64,000 bases of DNA from Miltoncostaea oceani (GTDB lineage Bacteria; Actinomycetota; Thermoleophilia; Miltoncostaeales; Miltoncostaeaceae). The position numbers and the translations under genes are program-made. The notes beneath the pieces are model-generated. The model had not been told where the DNA came from. It saw only the letters and a program-made list of their open reading frames with translations, and made no database searches. Of the stretch, positions 17,576 to 25,181 are shown piece after piece (position 1 is the stretch's first letter; each line of letters begins with the position of its first letter). The stretch is taken from NCBI RefSeq assembly GCF_018141545.1, contig NZ_CP064357.1, forward strand, positions 558,001-622,000, given 5' to 3'.

Positions 17576-18226
17576 ATGGAGCTCGCAGACGCGATCCGCA
17601 AGCGACGCGCGGTCCGCACCTACACCGACCGCCCGGTCGATGACGAGACGATCGACCGCCTGCTGCGGCTCGCGCTCCGCGCACCCAGCGGTGGCGGCCA
17701 GCAGGCGTGGAGCCTGCTCGTCGTGCGCGACCCCGAGAAGCGCCTCGCCGTCGCCGAGCTGATCATCGCCGGTGGCGCCCAGTACTTCGCGCTGATGCGC
17801 CCGCAGAAGGACGCGAGCGACGAGGAGCACGCCGCGTGGGCGCGCGACTACGCCGAGACCGTGATGGCGACGTACCGGCAGGTGCCGGCCTTCGTCGTCG
17901 GGCTGCTCGTGCCGCGCGGCTACCCCGAGGGCTTCCCCGGCGGGTACGAGGACGACCTGATCTCGCTGGCGTTCGCCTTCGAGAACCTGATGCTGGTGGC
18001 GCGCGAGGCCGGGCTCGGCAGCGTCCCGATCACCGCGTTCCAGCGGTGGGAGAAGGGGCGCCTGCGGGAGATCCTCGGCGTCCCCGAGGAGGTCGACCCG
18101 GCCATCGTCAGCCCGATCGGCTACCCCGAGTCGTTCCCGACCGGCCTCGCCCCGGCGCTGAAGCGCAACTTCCGCCCGTGGCGCGCCCTGGTCCACGACG
18201 ACGCGTACGGCAACACGCGGGCCTGA
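17576..18226 (+). CDS. Nitroreductase-family flavoprotein
   Basis: A protein of 216 residues with the nitroreductase fold: start helix AIRKRRAVRTYTDRPV (the conserved Arg-Arg-x-x-Arg FMN-phosphate contact), a second helix LLRLALRAPSGGGQQAWSL (Ser/Gln contacts), and a late LVAREAGLGSVPITAFQRW segment lining the active site. Such FMN enzymes reduce nitro compounds, quinones or iodotyrosine-like substrates with NAD(P)H; the substrate here is unknown. ATG at 17576 has CGGAGGG five to six bases upstream. It is followed by a double hairpin terminator. Confidence 0.88.
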   Translation: MELADAIRKRRAVRTYTDRPVDDETIDRLLRLALRAPSGGGQQAWSLLVVRDPEKRLAVAELIIAGGAQYFALMRPQKDASDEEHAAWARDYAETVMATYRQVPAFVVGLLVPRGYPEGFPGGYEDDLISLAFAFENLMLVAREAGLGSVPITAFQRWEKGRLREILGVPEEVDPAIVSPIGYPESFPTGLAPALKRNFRPWRALVHDDAYGNTRA

Positions 18227-18696
18227 TCCACAACGGCGCGCCCCCCCGGGGGGCGGCGCGCCGTGCGGGCCCGCACGGCCCGGCGCGACCGTTAGGGCGA
18301 CAGTACGTCCGGTCCGCCGAGCGCCGAGGCGCCTGTGAATCGCTGGCCGCTTCGCGGCACGCGCAAGCGTAAGCCACTCTCCCGCAGGGGGTCTAACCGT
18401 TAGAGGGCGCCGAGCAGCCAGTCGCCTCGGCGCGGAACACGAGGATCTGTTTGAGCTCCGCCGTTCGATGCGAACCCAACGCCAATCGACGGACCCAAGG
18501 TCGTGGGCGACAGCCACCGCTTCCCACCCGGGCGGGCGGCCAGTTCGCGTGAGCCCCTCTCGCGCGACACTGCCTGCAGACAGACGAGAAGAAGCCGTCG
18601 TCGCCGCTGTCGGCAGCGACGGGACGAACGTGCAGCCGGTTCGTATCGCAGCGGACCGGGGAACATGGGGGCTCGGTATTCAAGCGCGGAGGAAAC
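18227..18696. other. Gap of about 470 bp
   Basis: Contains the nitroreductase terminator at its left end. Further right, the 11-base near-palindrome CTAACCGTTAG lies at 18394-18404. No gene could be supported. Confidence 0.35.
18235..18276 (+). terminator. Double hairpin after the nitroreductase gene
   Basis: GGCGCGCC at 18235-18242 pairs with GGCGCGCC at 18255-18262 (self-complementary arms around a C/G run). The perfect 14-base palindrome GTGCGGGCCCGCAC follows at 18263-18276. Position just past the stop fits a terminator, though no T tract follows. Confidence 0.45.
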
Positions 18697-18846
18697 ATGT
18701 CCGACGAGAAGATCCGGAAGGACGAAGAGGACCTCAGTAAGGGGCCGACCCCTGAGACCCGGCGAGCAGACGGGGAGCCTGAGAAGGACCGGGACACCAG
18801 CGACGGCCCGACGCCGGAGACGCGCGAGGCGGACCGCCGCTCCTAA
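18697..18846 (+). CDS. Very small acidic protein with an internal repeat (49 residues)
   Basis: Begins MSDEKIRKDEEDLSKG and contains the unit GPTPETRxAD twice (about residues 16-25 and 37-46), separated by a charged EKDRDTSD stretch. Nearly all residues are charged, Pro, Thr or Gly, so it is probably disordered and soluble. The start is strongly supported: GGAGG followed by AAAC and ATG. No family recognised. It stands alone, so it probably has its own promoter. Confidence 0.7.
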   Translation: MSDEKIRKDEEDLSKGPTPETRRADGEPEKDRDTSDGPTPETREADRRS

Positions 18847-19128
18847 CCCCAGGCACGATCACTGGGAAGCCGCGAATCTCTTGGTTGGAGCTCGGCTCTG
18901 GGCGGGGTGGAACGAGGTCGTCAACATCGCTCCACCCCGTCCCGTTCGCGCGGTCTGAGGTGTTCGCCGGACGGTCCACTCCAACCGTGGACTGCTCCCC
19001 ATCTCGAGCGGTGACTTAGGACTGATCGGGGTCGTCCGGCAGGCGGCTTGGGGTGCGACCCGCGGCACCGTCGGGGGCGGATCGCCCTCCGACGGTGCCG
19101 TGCCACGGCAGGTTCGGCTGGTCCCCCG

Positions 19129-19755
19129 TCAGACGATCAGGGGGGTGATCGCGGTCGTCACCTCCTCGACCGTGAGGGTCGGGTCGAAGGCGTTCGGCGC
19201 CGGCTGGGCGCCGTTCAGGAGGCGGATGATCGCCGCATGGCGCGCCTCGATCTGGACGATCGAGCCCGCCGCCCCCAGGACCTCGGCGCTCTGGATCATC
19301 GGGCCGGCGCCGTTGTAGGCGCTCACCCCGGTGTCCTCAAGCGTCTGCGCGAGCGTCAGGAACGTCTTCTGGTTGGTGATGGGGAAGCTGAACTCCGGCA
19401 TCGCCGCCGGCGTCCCTCCGAGGGCGGTGATCGTCTCGGTCAGGGCCGTCACGTGCGCGGCCTCGTCCTCGCCGAACCGCGTCGCGAACGTCTTCACGTC
19501 CCCGCCGAGGTCCAGGCCGGCGGCCTCCTCGTAGAAGGCGGCCTCCAGGTACTCGAGGGTGAGGGCGAAGTTCAGGATGTCCAGGTCCCCGGCCTCCGAC
19601 TGCGCGAGCGCCCTCGACACGAAGGGCGACACGAAGCCGGCGCCGTAGACGGCGCCGGCGGCGAGGGCCCCCCGCAGAACGAACGCGCTCCGCGTCATCC
19701 CACGGACCTCGACCCCTTCGAGCTCAGGCGAAGCAAGCGTGAATCCACTGGTCAT
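19129..19755 (-). CDS. Exported ferritin-like domain protein, second copy
   Basis: A protein of 208 residues with an N-terminal hydrophobic signal (about 20-51, ending SRALAQ; only one arginine pair-like TR is seen, so the Sec/Tat route is open). A four-helix ferritin-like domain follows. Its helices contain LEYLEAAFYEEA, DEAAHVTAL and VQIEARHAAII, matching the Glu-x-x-His pattern of di-metal sites. It is translated from ATG 19755, 28 bases after the stop of the lipoprotein-type ferritin gene, so they form one operon. The two share the core motifs and are paralogues. Confidence 0.82.
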   Translation of the reverse strand: MTSGFTLASPELEGVEVRGMTRSAFVLRGALAAGAVYGAGFVSPFVSRALAQSEAGDLDILNFALTLEYLEAAFYEEAAGLDLGGDVKTFATRFGEDEAAHVTALTETITALGGTPAAMPEFSFPITNQKTFLTLAQTLEDTGVSAYNGAGPMIQSAEVLGAAGSIVQIEARHAAIIRLLNGAQPAPNAFDPTLTVEEVTTAITPLIV

Positions 19756-19783
19756 GTTGCGACTCCGATCGGGTGGGGTGGGA

Positions 19784-20572
19784 TCAGCCGGTGATGAACG
19801 GGGAGGCGAGCGCGAGGACGTCCTCAGCCGACGCCCCGTTGGCGAACGCGCCGTCCGGCAGGGTCCCGAAGTAGGCGTCCGGCACCGCGCCCTCGGCGCC
19901 CGCGCCGGGGCCACCCGCGAAGTCGTTGCCGACCACCAGGTTCAGCGCCGCGGCGTGCCGGGCCTCGACGCTGTGGATCGCGAGGGCCGCGGCCAGGATC
20001 TCCGGGCTCTGGATGTTGGCGGCCTGCCCCAGGTACGCGGCCGCGCCGAGGTTCTCCACGTTCGCCGCCAGACCGGCGACGGCGTCGGGGCCCATGTCGA
20101 ACACCGCCGTGAAGTCCGTCGTCGGCTTCGGCGCCGCCATGCCGAGGCTGTTCGCCACCTCGCGGAGGGCGACCACGTGCTGTGCCTCGTGATCGCCGAA
20201 CATCTTCAACGTCGCCGCGTACTGGGCGTACTTCGTGCCCGCGAAGATCTTGCTGGAGATCACCTGGGCGTAGAAGTCCGCCTCGATGTGCTCGAGCGTC
20301 AACGCGTAGTTGACGATGCCGAGGTCCCCGTCGCCGAAGCTCGCCGGGGGGGCGCCCACCGGGGCGGCCGCCGTCGTCGCCGCGGCGGTGGACGTCGAAC
20401 CGGCGGAGTCGTCGTCATCGCCGCACGCGGCGAGCAGGAGGCCGAAGGCACCGGCCGCGCCGGCCCCGCCGACCATCTTCAGGAACCTGCGCCGGGCGAC
20501 CGGGTCGTTCGCCAACCGGTCGACCGCCTTCTCGGTACCCGGATCGGTGTCCAGGGGAGTGCGAGTGGCCAT
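19784..20572 (-). CDS. Ferritin-like domain lipoprotein with Tat-type signal
   Basis: A protein of 262 residues. RRRFLK (27-32) precedes a hydrophobic stretch ending in LLAAC, so Cys50 is the likely lipid-modified residue, followed by an Asp-rich spacer and a Thr/Ala linker. The ferritin-like domain (about 90-262) has LEHIEADFY, DHEAQHVVAL and IHSVEARHAA, the expected metal-ligand pattern. It should be anchored on the outer face of the membrane. ATG 20572 has GGAG upstream; an earlier start at 20614 would place 14 odd residues before the signal. First gene of a two-gene operon with 19129-19755. Confidence 0.83.
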   Translation of the reverse strand: MATRTPLDTDPGTEKAVDRLANDPVARRRFLKMVGGAGAAGAFGLLLAACGDDDDSAGSTSTAAATTAAAPVGAPPASFGDGDLGIVNYALTLEHIEADFYAQVISSKIFAGTKYAQYAATLKMFGDHEAQHVVALREVANSLGMAAPKPTTDFTAVFDMGPDAVAGLAANVENLGAAAYLGQAANIQSPEILAAALAIHSVEARHAAALNLVVGNDFAGGPGAGAEGAVPDAYFGTLPDGAFANGASAEDVLALASPFITG

Positions 20573-21037
20573 CTGCGTGCTCCGTCTCTCGAGGCTGCGG
20601 ACCGTGGGGTCCATGGGCCGTGCGGACGTGATCGAGCACGGGCGGAAGGCGGGGCGAGGGGCCTTGAGACGTCAGCCATCACGGCGGTCCCGTCGCGCTA
20701 GGAGACCGGTCGCACCCCTCGCCATCACCTAATGGGATCCCGTGGTCGTGTCCATGTGCAGGACACCGCCGGGGGTCTGGGGCGGCGTGTCCTCACGCCG
20801 GGCGTGAGGCCTACGCGGTGATATCCACCCCGCAGCGAACACGCTATCGAAGTAGGAGGGGCACGGTAACCGGATCCGGGCCGCGTTCTCCGTCTGCCCC
20901 ACACGCTTGCCGCCGCGGGGGCGGGTGGTCCCTGCCGAGGCGGCTACACCGCCGGCAGGGACTACCGCGGACCCTCGGCCACGGGCCACGCGCATCGTCG
21001 GGGGGCGCCGCCCTCGCCTACCCACCGCATCCCGCGC
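20573..21037. other. Gap of about 465 bp with a hairpin
   Basis: Upstream region of the ferritin-like operon. A perfect 8-bp stem (CCTCACGC / GCGTGAGG, 20791-20809) is present. No gene seen. Confidence 0.35.
20791..20809. terminator. Short perfect hairpin between same-strand genes
   Basis: CCTCACGC and GCGTGAGG flank a three-base loop, between the small minus-strand gene ending at 21038 and the ferritin-like operon starting at 20572. It may end transcription from upstream or be an operator; sequence alone does not decide. Confidence 0.35.
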
Positions 21038-21280
21038 CTACCCCCCGCGCCGGCGGTCCCGCTCCAACGCGCGATCCTCCACGAAGGCGAGGTCCGCCGT
21101 CGCCGCCAGGACGACCTCGTCGAGGACCACCCGTTCGCTGGGTAACTGATTGAACCGCCGCCGACGCGACTCACTGGCTTCAACGGCTTGGAGTGCGTCC
21201 TCGACCTGCTGGCGCAGGGCATCGGCGCGCGCAACCGGATCCGGCGCCTCCTCTCCCAGGATCCGCTCCCATCGGTTCAT
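21038..21280 (-). CDS. Small helical protein of unknown function
   Basis: An 80-residue frame from ATG 21280: MNRWERILGEEAPDPVARADAL followed by a heptad-like helix (QQVEDALQAVEASESRRRRF) and a second amphipathic part with VVLDEVVLAATADLAFVEDRAL. The regular charge pattern supports coding, and GGCGGG lies just before the ATG. No family is recognised. The gene is divergent from the two-gene cassette at 21551. Confidence 0.45.
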   Translation of the reverse strand: MNRWERILGEEAPDPVARADALRQQVEDALQAVEASESRRRRFNQLPSERVVLDEVVLAATADLAFVEDRALERDRRRGG

Positions 21281-21550
21281 CCCGCCACGGTACGCCGCGG
21301 GCGGCTGCCCGCTGCCACCCAGAGGGATAGGGCGAGGGCAGAAAAGGACAGTCCGCCCCACCGACGCAGTGGCCTCTCGGATCGGTTCCCGCGCGACGTC
21401 GCCGGGGTGGGGACGTCAGATGGCCCCCTCGAACGCCGATGGGAGGTCCGTGCCCCTCTCTCCCCTTCCGGGCCCTCCATGCCGGACGAGGAGACGGGCA
21501 GGGCGACGGGACGGATCCCGCCGCGGAACTCGCCAGGGAGGGCGCCGGGG

Positions 21551-21754
21551 ATGGACTTCCCACCGCTGGAGGTGTGGGAGAGGGACGTCGCGTTCTCGGT
21601 CTACGAGAGCCTCAGGCGGGACCTCTCCCACACCGACCCGACAGAACTGTGGGTGCGGCTGTCGCCCCTCACCGCCTGCCAACGGGCGCTCGTCTACCGT
21701 TGCATCGCCCGTGCCGCAACGGATTCGCTCGGCGGGTCAAGCGAGGACCCATAG
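21551..21754 (+). CDS. Small protein, family B N-domain (first of a two-gene pair)
   Basis: A 67-residue helical protein: FPPLEVWERDVAF, a linker, then LWVRLSPLTACQRALVYRCI. The same plan (W near the start, then xRLxxLTxxQRxxV) recurs in the N-half of the 34032 protein and in the whole 34768 protein. Start ATG 21551 has GGGAGG nine bases upstream; an earlier ATG at 21480 has no such site. The next gene starts ten bases after this stop. No known family recognised. Confidence 0.6.
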   Translation: MDFPPLEVWERDVAFSVYESLRRDLSHTDPTELWVRLSPLTACQRALVYRCIARAATDSLGGSSEDP

Positions 21755-21763
21755 GATCACGAG

Positions 21764-22012
21764 GTGTCAACCCTCATCGTCATGGGCGACCTTGAGCAGG
21801 CCGGCGACCCGCTGGAAGGCACCCAGCTGTGGCGAATAGATTTCCTGGGCTGGGACGTCGTCCATAGGTTTCTCACTGAGATGAGGTGCGTGCCGCGCCG
21901 ATACATCTTGCTTGCCGACGGACAGATCCTCGCCGCCGGGAGAACAGACGCACCGCACCTGGCCCCGGGTGAGACCTTTCGGCTTAGCGTGAGCGAACCG
22001 GAGGCCGGGTAA
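21764..22012 (+). CDS. Small protein, family B C-domain (second of a two-gene pair)
   Basis: An 82-residue beta-rich protein from GTG 21764. Key segments: TLIVMGDLEQAGDPL, QLWRIDFLGWDVVHRFL, VPRRYILLADGQILAAGRTDA and PGETFRLSV. The same segments, in the same order and spacing, form the C-half of the 34032-34571 protein (ELWCVPFEGWGAVHHL, VPRRFAVVGD, GLTDA, PGEAFDIQV). So this gene and the one before it correspond to a single fused protein 12 kb away. Function unknown; no catalytic motif is evident, apart from a conserved HxxxxxxxVPRR block. Confidence 0.65.
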   Translation: MSTLIVMGDLEQAGDPLEGTQLWRIDFLGWDVVHRFLTEMRCVPRRYILLADGQILAAGRTDAPHLAPGETFRLSVSEPEAG

Positions 22013-22514
22013 GGGGCGAGTTCGAGCAATGCTGGAGCGATCTCCTCGCCGCTTGACCGGGCGTGATCCCCGAAGCGTGGGCAACCGCGACACGAGCGTC
22101 AGGGACTGACCACCACCCTGACGTCGACATCGGCAACCTTGAGACGTCCGCCTTCCTGACCGGCAGCAGCGGCTCGCTCGGTCGTCCCGCCAGAACAGAT
22201 GAACGGGCTGAGGGCTCTGACCGACCCGGTGGTCGGGACATCGACTGGTTGCCTGCCGGAGTGAGCGAGGCGTCCCCCGTGACCGAGGTCCAGGGTACGT
22301 GCGGTCGGTTGCGCCCGGTCGCCTCCCGCCGCGTCGGCGCCGTCCGTGGCAGCCGATACCCCTGGCGTCCTCGCAACCCGCCTCATCCACGCGAGGCCAT
22401 CGCCGAACGCGTGGATCCCCGTCCTCTCGGAGCCGCCACCCCTCACCGGCACCGAAGCAGGCCCACAGAGGGACAGCGCGGCGCCAGGAGGCGACCACGG
22501 GGCAACGTCTCGCC
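22013..22514. other. Gap of about 500 bp between convergent genes
   Basis: No gene supported. A minus-strand frame ends in LKVADVDVRVVVSP just right of 22095 and may be a relic, but it lacks a start and a recognisable domain. Confidence 0.35.
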
Positions 22515-23042
22515 TCAGTCCGCGAGGCCCTCAGCGCACCGGTCGATGGCGGCGATTGCTCGCCGGAGGTCGTCCCGCGCGAACTCCGCAACCCGCGCGG
22601 TGTCGACGATGCGACCCTCGCGGGCATAGACACCAGCCAAGTCCAGGAAGTCGAGTGCGGACACGTACGCGGTACCGGCACGATCGAGACACCCATCGGC
22701 GGCACGGTCGACGCGCTCCTGGAGCCCTCGTCGCTCGCGATCGGCGATTTCCGCGAGGGGCAGGATCGACGCCGACAGGCACGCATCGCTCGCGCACCGC
22801 TCCACACGACGCAGACGCGGTTCGACTGTCTCGATGCCCTCAGAGATCGCGCGACGCAGGTCGCGATCGGCCTCCTCCAGCCCGGCGATGATCTGCCGCT
22901 CGCGCGACAGCGTACGTCCATCGAGGGGGACCGAAACGATTGGCGGGACGACATCCGGCTCGTCGCCCCCGCAGCCGGTGAGCGCACTGACAAGCAGAAC
23001 GGTCAACAGCACCTTCGAGGCCCGGACCCTTCTGATCCCCAC
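22515..23042 (-). CDS. Lipoprotein of unknown function
   Basis: A protein of 175 residues. A signal peptide with lipobox LTGC (Cys24) is followed by a mature helical domain rich in Glu and Arg with six cysteines (for example VERCASDACLSAS, ADGCLDRA, AIDRCAEGL). The spacing suggests disulfides outside the membrane. No family recognised. Start is GTG 23042, with GGAAGGGAGG directly before it (spacing is tight). It is convergent with the 21764 gene across a 500-bp gap. Confidence 0.62.
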   Translation of the reverse strand: MGIRRVRASKVLLTVLLVSALTGCGGDEPDVVPPIVSVPLDGRTLSRERQIIAGLEEADRDLRRAISEGIETVEPRLRRVERCASDACLSASILPLAEIADRERRGLQERVDRAADGCLDRAGTAYVSALDFLDLAGVYAREGRIVDTARVAEFARDDLRRAIAAIDRCAEGLAD

Positions 23043-23254
23043 CCTCCCTTCCAGGTCACCGGTCGCTCATTGACCCGCGGGACGAGCTCCCGTCTCGAGG
23101 TATAGCCGAATGCTGCAGCGATCGGCGCGACGTCGGGTCGGCAGGCGCTGAGGATCGCGCGCCCGGATGTACGCCACTCCCCGGGGCCCGGCACCCAGGT
23201 CCCCGGTGACCCTCTCGGATACGCAGAGTGTGCGGGATGCCGATAGGGCCGCCC

Positions 23255-23650
23255 ATGGATCTTCTCGAGCCGCAGCCGCGGGCGGGACACGCCGAAACCG
23301 AGGAAAGCGCCGAGGTCGCAGGTTCAGCAGGCGGGCGACCGCAGCGTCCTGGAGACGGTCGCCGCCATCCTCGGCGAACGCCTGGACATGGACTCGACCC
23401 TCGCGGGGATCGCCTCAACAGCGCAGCGGACGCTGGGCAGCGACCGGGCGAGCTGTTTCGTGCACGACGGTGAGGACGTCAGCATCGTCGCCGTCCACAC
23501 CACCGCCACGGACCCCCGTGAGCGAGGCTTCCTCACGCGTTCGGCCGGCCGGCCGCTGGTGAAGCTGCCGATCTGCCGCCTGCTGGTCGAGCAGAGCGAT
23601 CCACTCCCTATCGTGGAGGACATCCAACCCGTGGGTCGGATCCCCGCGCT
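23255..23650 (+). pseudogene. Truncated, frameshifted GAF-domain gene
   Basis: A GAF domain can be read as DRSVLETVAAIL, LAGIASTAQRTLGSDRASCF, VSIVAVHTTATDPRERGF and LPICRLLVEQSDPLPIVEDI, typical of sensor GAF domains in this genome type. The first part (about 23337-23387) has no start codon in its frame. A plausible start (ATG 23255, reading MDLLEPQPRAGHAE) is in a different frame, so one frameshift near 23330 is needed. After about 23650 the GAF similarity stops and another protein follows in frame. Confidence 0.45.
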
Positions 23651-24425
23651 CGCCTTGAGCCTCTGTTCTTACCCGCTTTGCGTGGATAGAGCGGCGCCGT
23701 CGCGCCTCGCCAAGGTCGGCGTCAGGTTGGTGGAGACGGACCTCGGCTGCGATGCTCGATCCATAAAGCGCATCGGAAGCAAACCCGTTGCGGGCGTGGC
23801 AGCCGCGGCCGCCATCGGACTCGTCGCCTATGCAGCGTTCCACGACGGAAACGACGCCATGAGCCGACCGGACCCCGGCAGCACGGCCGCCGTTGCTGTC
23901 GCGACGCCAGGCCAGACGGACCTGTTCACCAGCATGGCGTGCGGGTATGGAGGTCGTGTCGCCTTCGTGTGCACCACGGCGGCCCGCAATCCTGCGCAGG
24001 TCGCCTCGGCTTGGCAGATGATGACGGGGCGCTCCGACGCGCCGCCCGAGGATCTCCTTCTTCTCGCGCGTCGGGTTGGACGTGCCTACGGCGATCCGTC
24101 CTCCCAAGTCATCGGCGCCGCCTCGACCACGCAGGTGCGCGGGTGGGCCGCAGTTGGCGCCGTCATGCGCGCGCGCGGGAGGCCCACCAACCCTGATGCT
24201 CTACCCCAGTCGCGGAGGGTCTGGTTCGTCGCGCTGCAGGGCCGCTTCATCGCAGGTCCGCCGAGCCGCAGCCCGGGCAGCCCCGGCCCCCCGACGACGC
24301 CCCTCGTGCGCACGCAGCTCGGGCTTGTCGTTGACCAGGCCACGCACGCGCCGCTGCTCATCGCGGTCACCAACCGTCCCCCGAGGCTCGATCGCCTTGA
24401 CGCACCCCTGCTGAGCATTCCCTAA
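23388..24425 (+). CDS. Chimeric reading frame: GAF fragment joined to an exported protein
   Basis: The open frame from ATG 23388 is 345 residues. Residues 1-85 are the GAF remnant described separately. From about residue 125 a different protein follows: a hydrophobic segment (about 132-152, VAGVAAAAAIGLVAYAAF), a Pro/Thr/Ala linker, and an extracytoplasmic domain (about 180-345) with two cysteines (SMACGYGG and AFVCTTAA) and regular strands. The natural start of the exported protein may be a GTG near residue 112 (23721). Function unknown. Whether the two parts are expressed together cannot be told. Confidence 0.45.
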   Translation: MDSTLAGIASTAQRTLGSDRASCFVHDGEDVSIVAVHTTATDPRERGFLTRSAGRPLVKLPICRLLVEQSDPLPIVEDIQPVGRIPALALSLCSYPLCVDRAAPSRLAKVGVRLVETDLGCDARSIKRIGSKPVAGVAAAAAIGLVAYAAFHDGNDAMSRPDPGSTAAVAVATPGQTDLFTSMACGYGGRVAFVCTTAARNPAQVASAWQMMTGRSDAPPEDLLLLARRVGRAYGDPSSQVIGAASTTQVRGWAAVGAVMRARGRPTNPDALPQSRRVWFVALQGRFIAGPPSRSPGSPGPPTTPLVRTQLGLVVDQATHAPLLIAVTNRPPRLDRLDAPLLSIP

Positions 24426-24599
24426 GGGAAATGCCCCCAGTCACCGGGGCTTGGCAGGCGGGAACGGGGGGGTGGTCCGCTGAACGCCTCGGGAGATGCC
24501 ACTCGGCGGGGGCCCCGCTACTGGGCTACGGACACGGAGCTCGGCGTCCGGGACCAGCGGGCGGAGGCGGAAGGGGCCCCTTCGGCCCGATCCCCTCCC

Positions 24600-25089
24600 C
24601 GCGCGGCGAACACCGGGCTCGTCAACGACAACCCCTTCGCTGCCGCCTGTCACCACACCATCAGCTAACTGCGGCTCGCGGCCGGTTGGGAGGAGGCGTT
24701 CAACACCCGGATCCAGGGGGACCAGATCGAGGTGATCGGCTCCAGTGGATCCGGGTTGATCCCCCGGTAGTCGCGCGCGGTTGACCGAGTCATTCTGCCA
24801 CCGGATGATCGAGGGGCTCGCTCCCGCCTCCCACGGCCACCTCAGATCTTCTTCGGGTTACGTGGACCTCGCCCTCCGGGCCGACTAGGGCGTGGAGAGC
24901 TATAGCGGCCACACGATCGGCCTCCCCGACGGATCCATCTACGGAAGGCTGTGCGTCATCGACCGACAGCCGCGAGTCGCGGCAGCGGCGGGGAGCGAAC
25001 TGTGGAACGCCCTCGCGCGGCTGCTGGCCTGGGGAGCCGACCGCGGGAGGGTCCTCACCGCCGTCGGTCGCGCCCGCGCCGGCCTCTGA
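24600..25089 (+). pseudogene. Decayed GAF-domain gene with in-frame stops
   Basis: Translation gives successive GAF-like pieces: NTGLVNDNPFAAACHHTIS (ending in a TAA at 24666), GWEEAFNTRIQGDQIEVI (same frame), then after a +1 shift LTESFCHRMIEGLAPASHGH, an in-frame TAG at 24886, and SYSGHTIGLPDGSIYGRLCVIDRQPRV. The last block matches the signature of GAF domains ahead of GGDEF domains (SYxGxPIxLPDGxxYGxLC). Two stop codons and a frame change show that it is dead. It ends 93 bases from the start of the convergent GGDEF/HD-GYP gene. Confidence 0.55.
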
Positions 25090-25181
25090 CCGCAGCCGCC
25101 CGCGTCCAACACCGCCCGTTCGGTTGGCGACCCCACCTCGAACGCGACCACCTGGTCCGCGGGCTCGCGGCCCGTGGCGGA

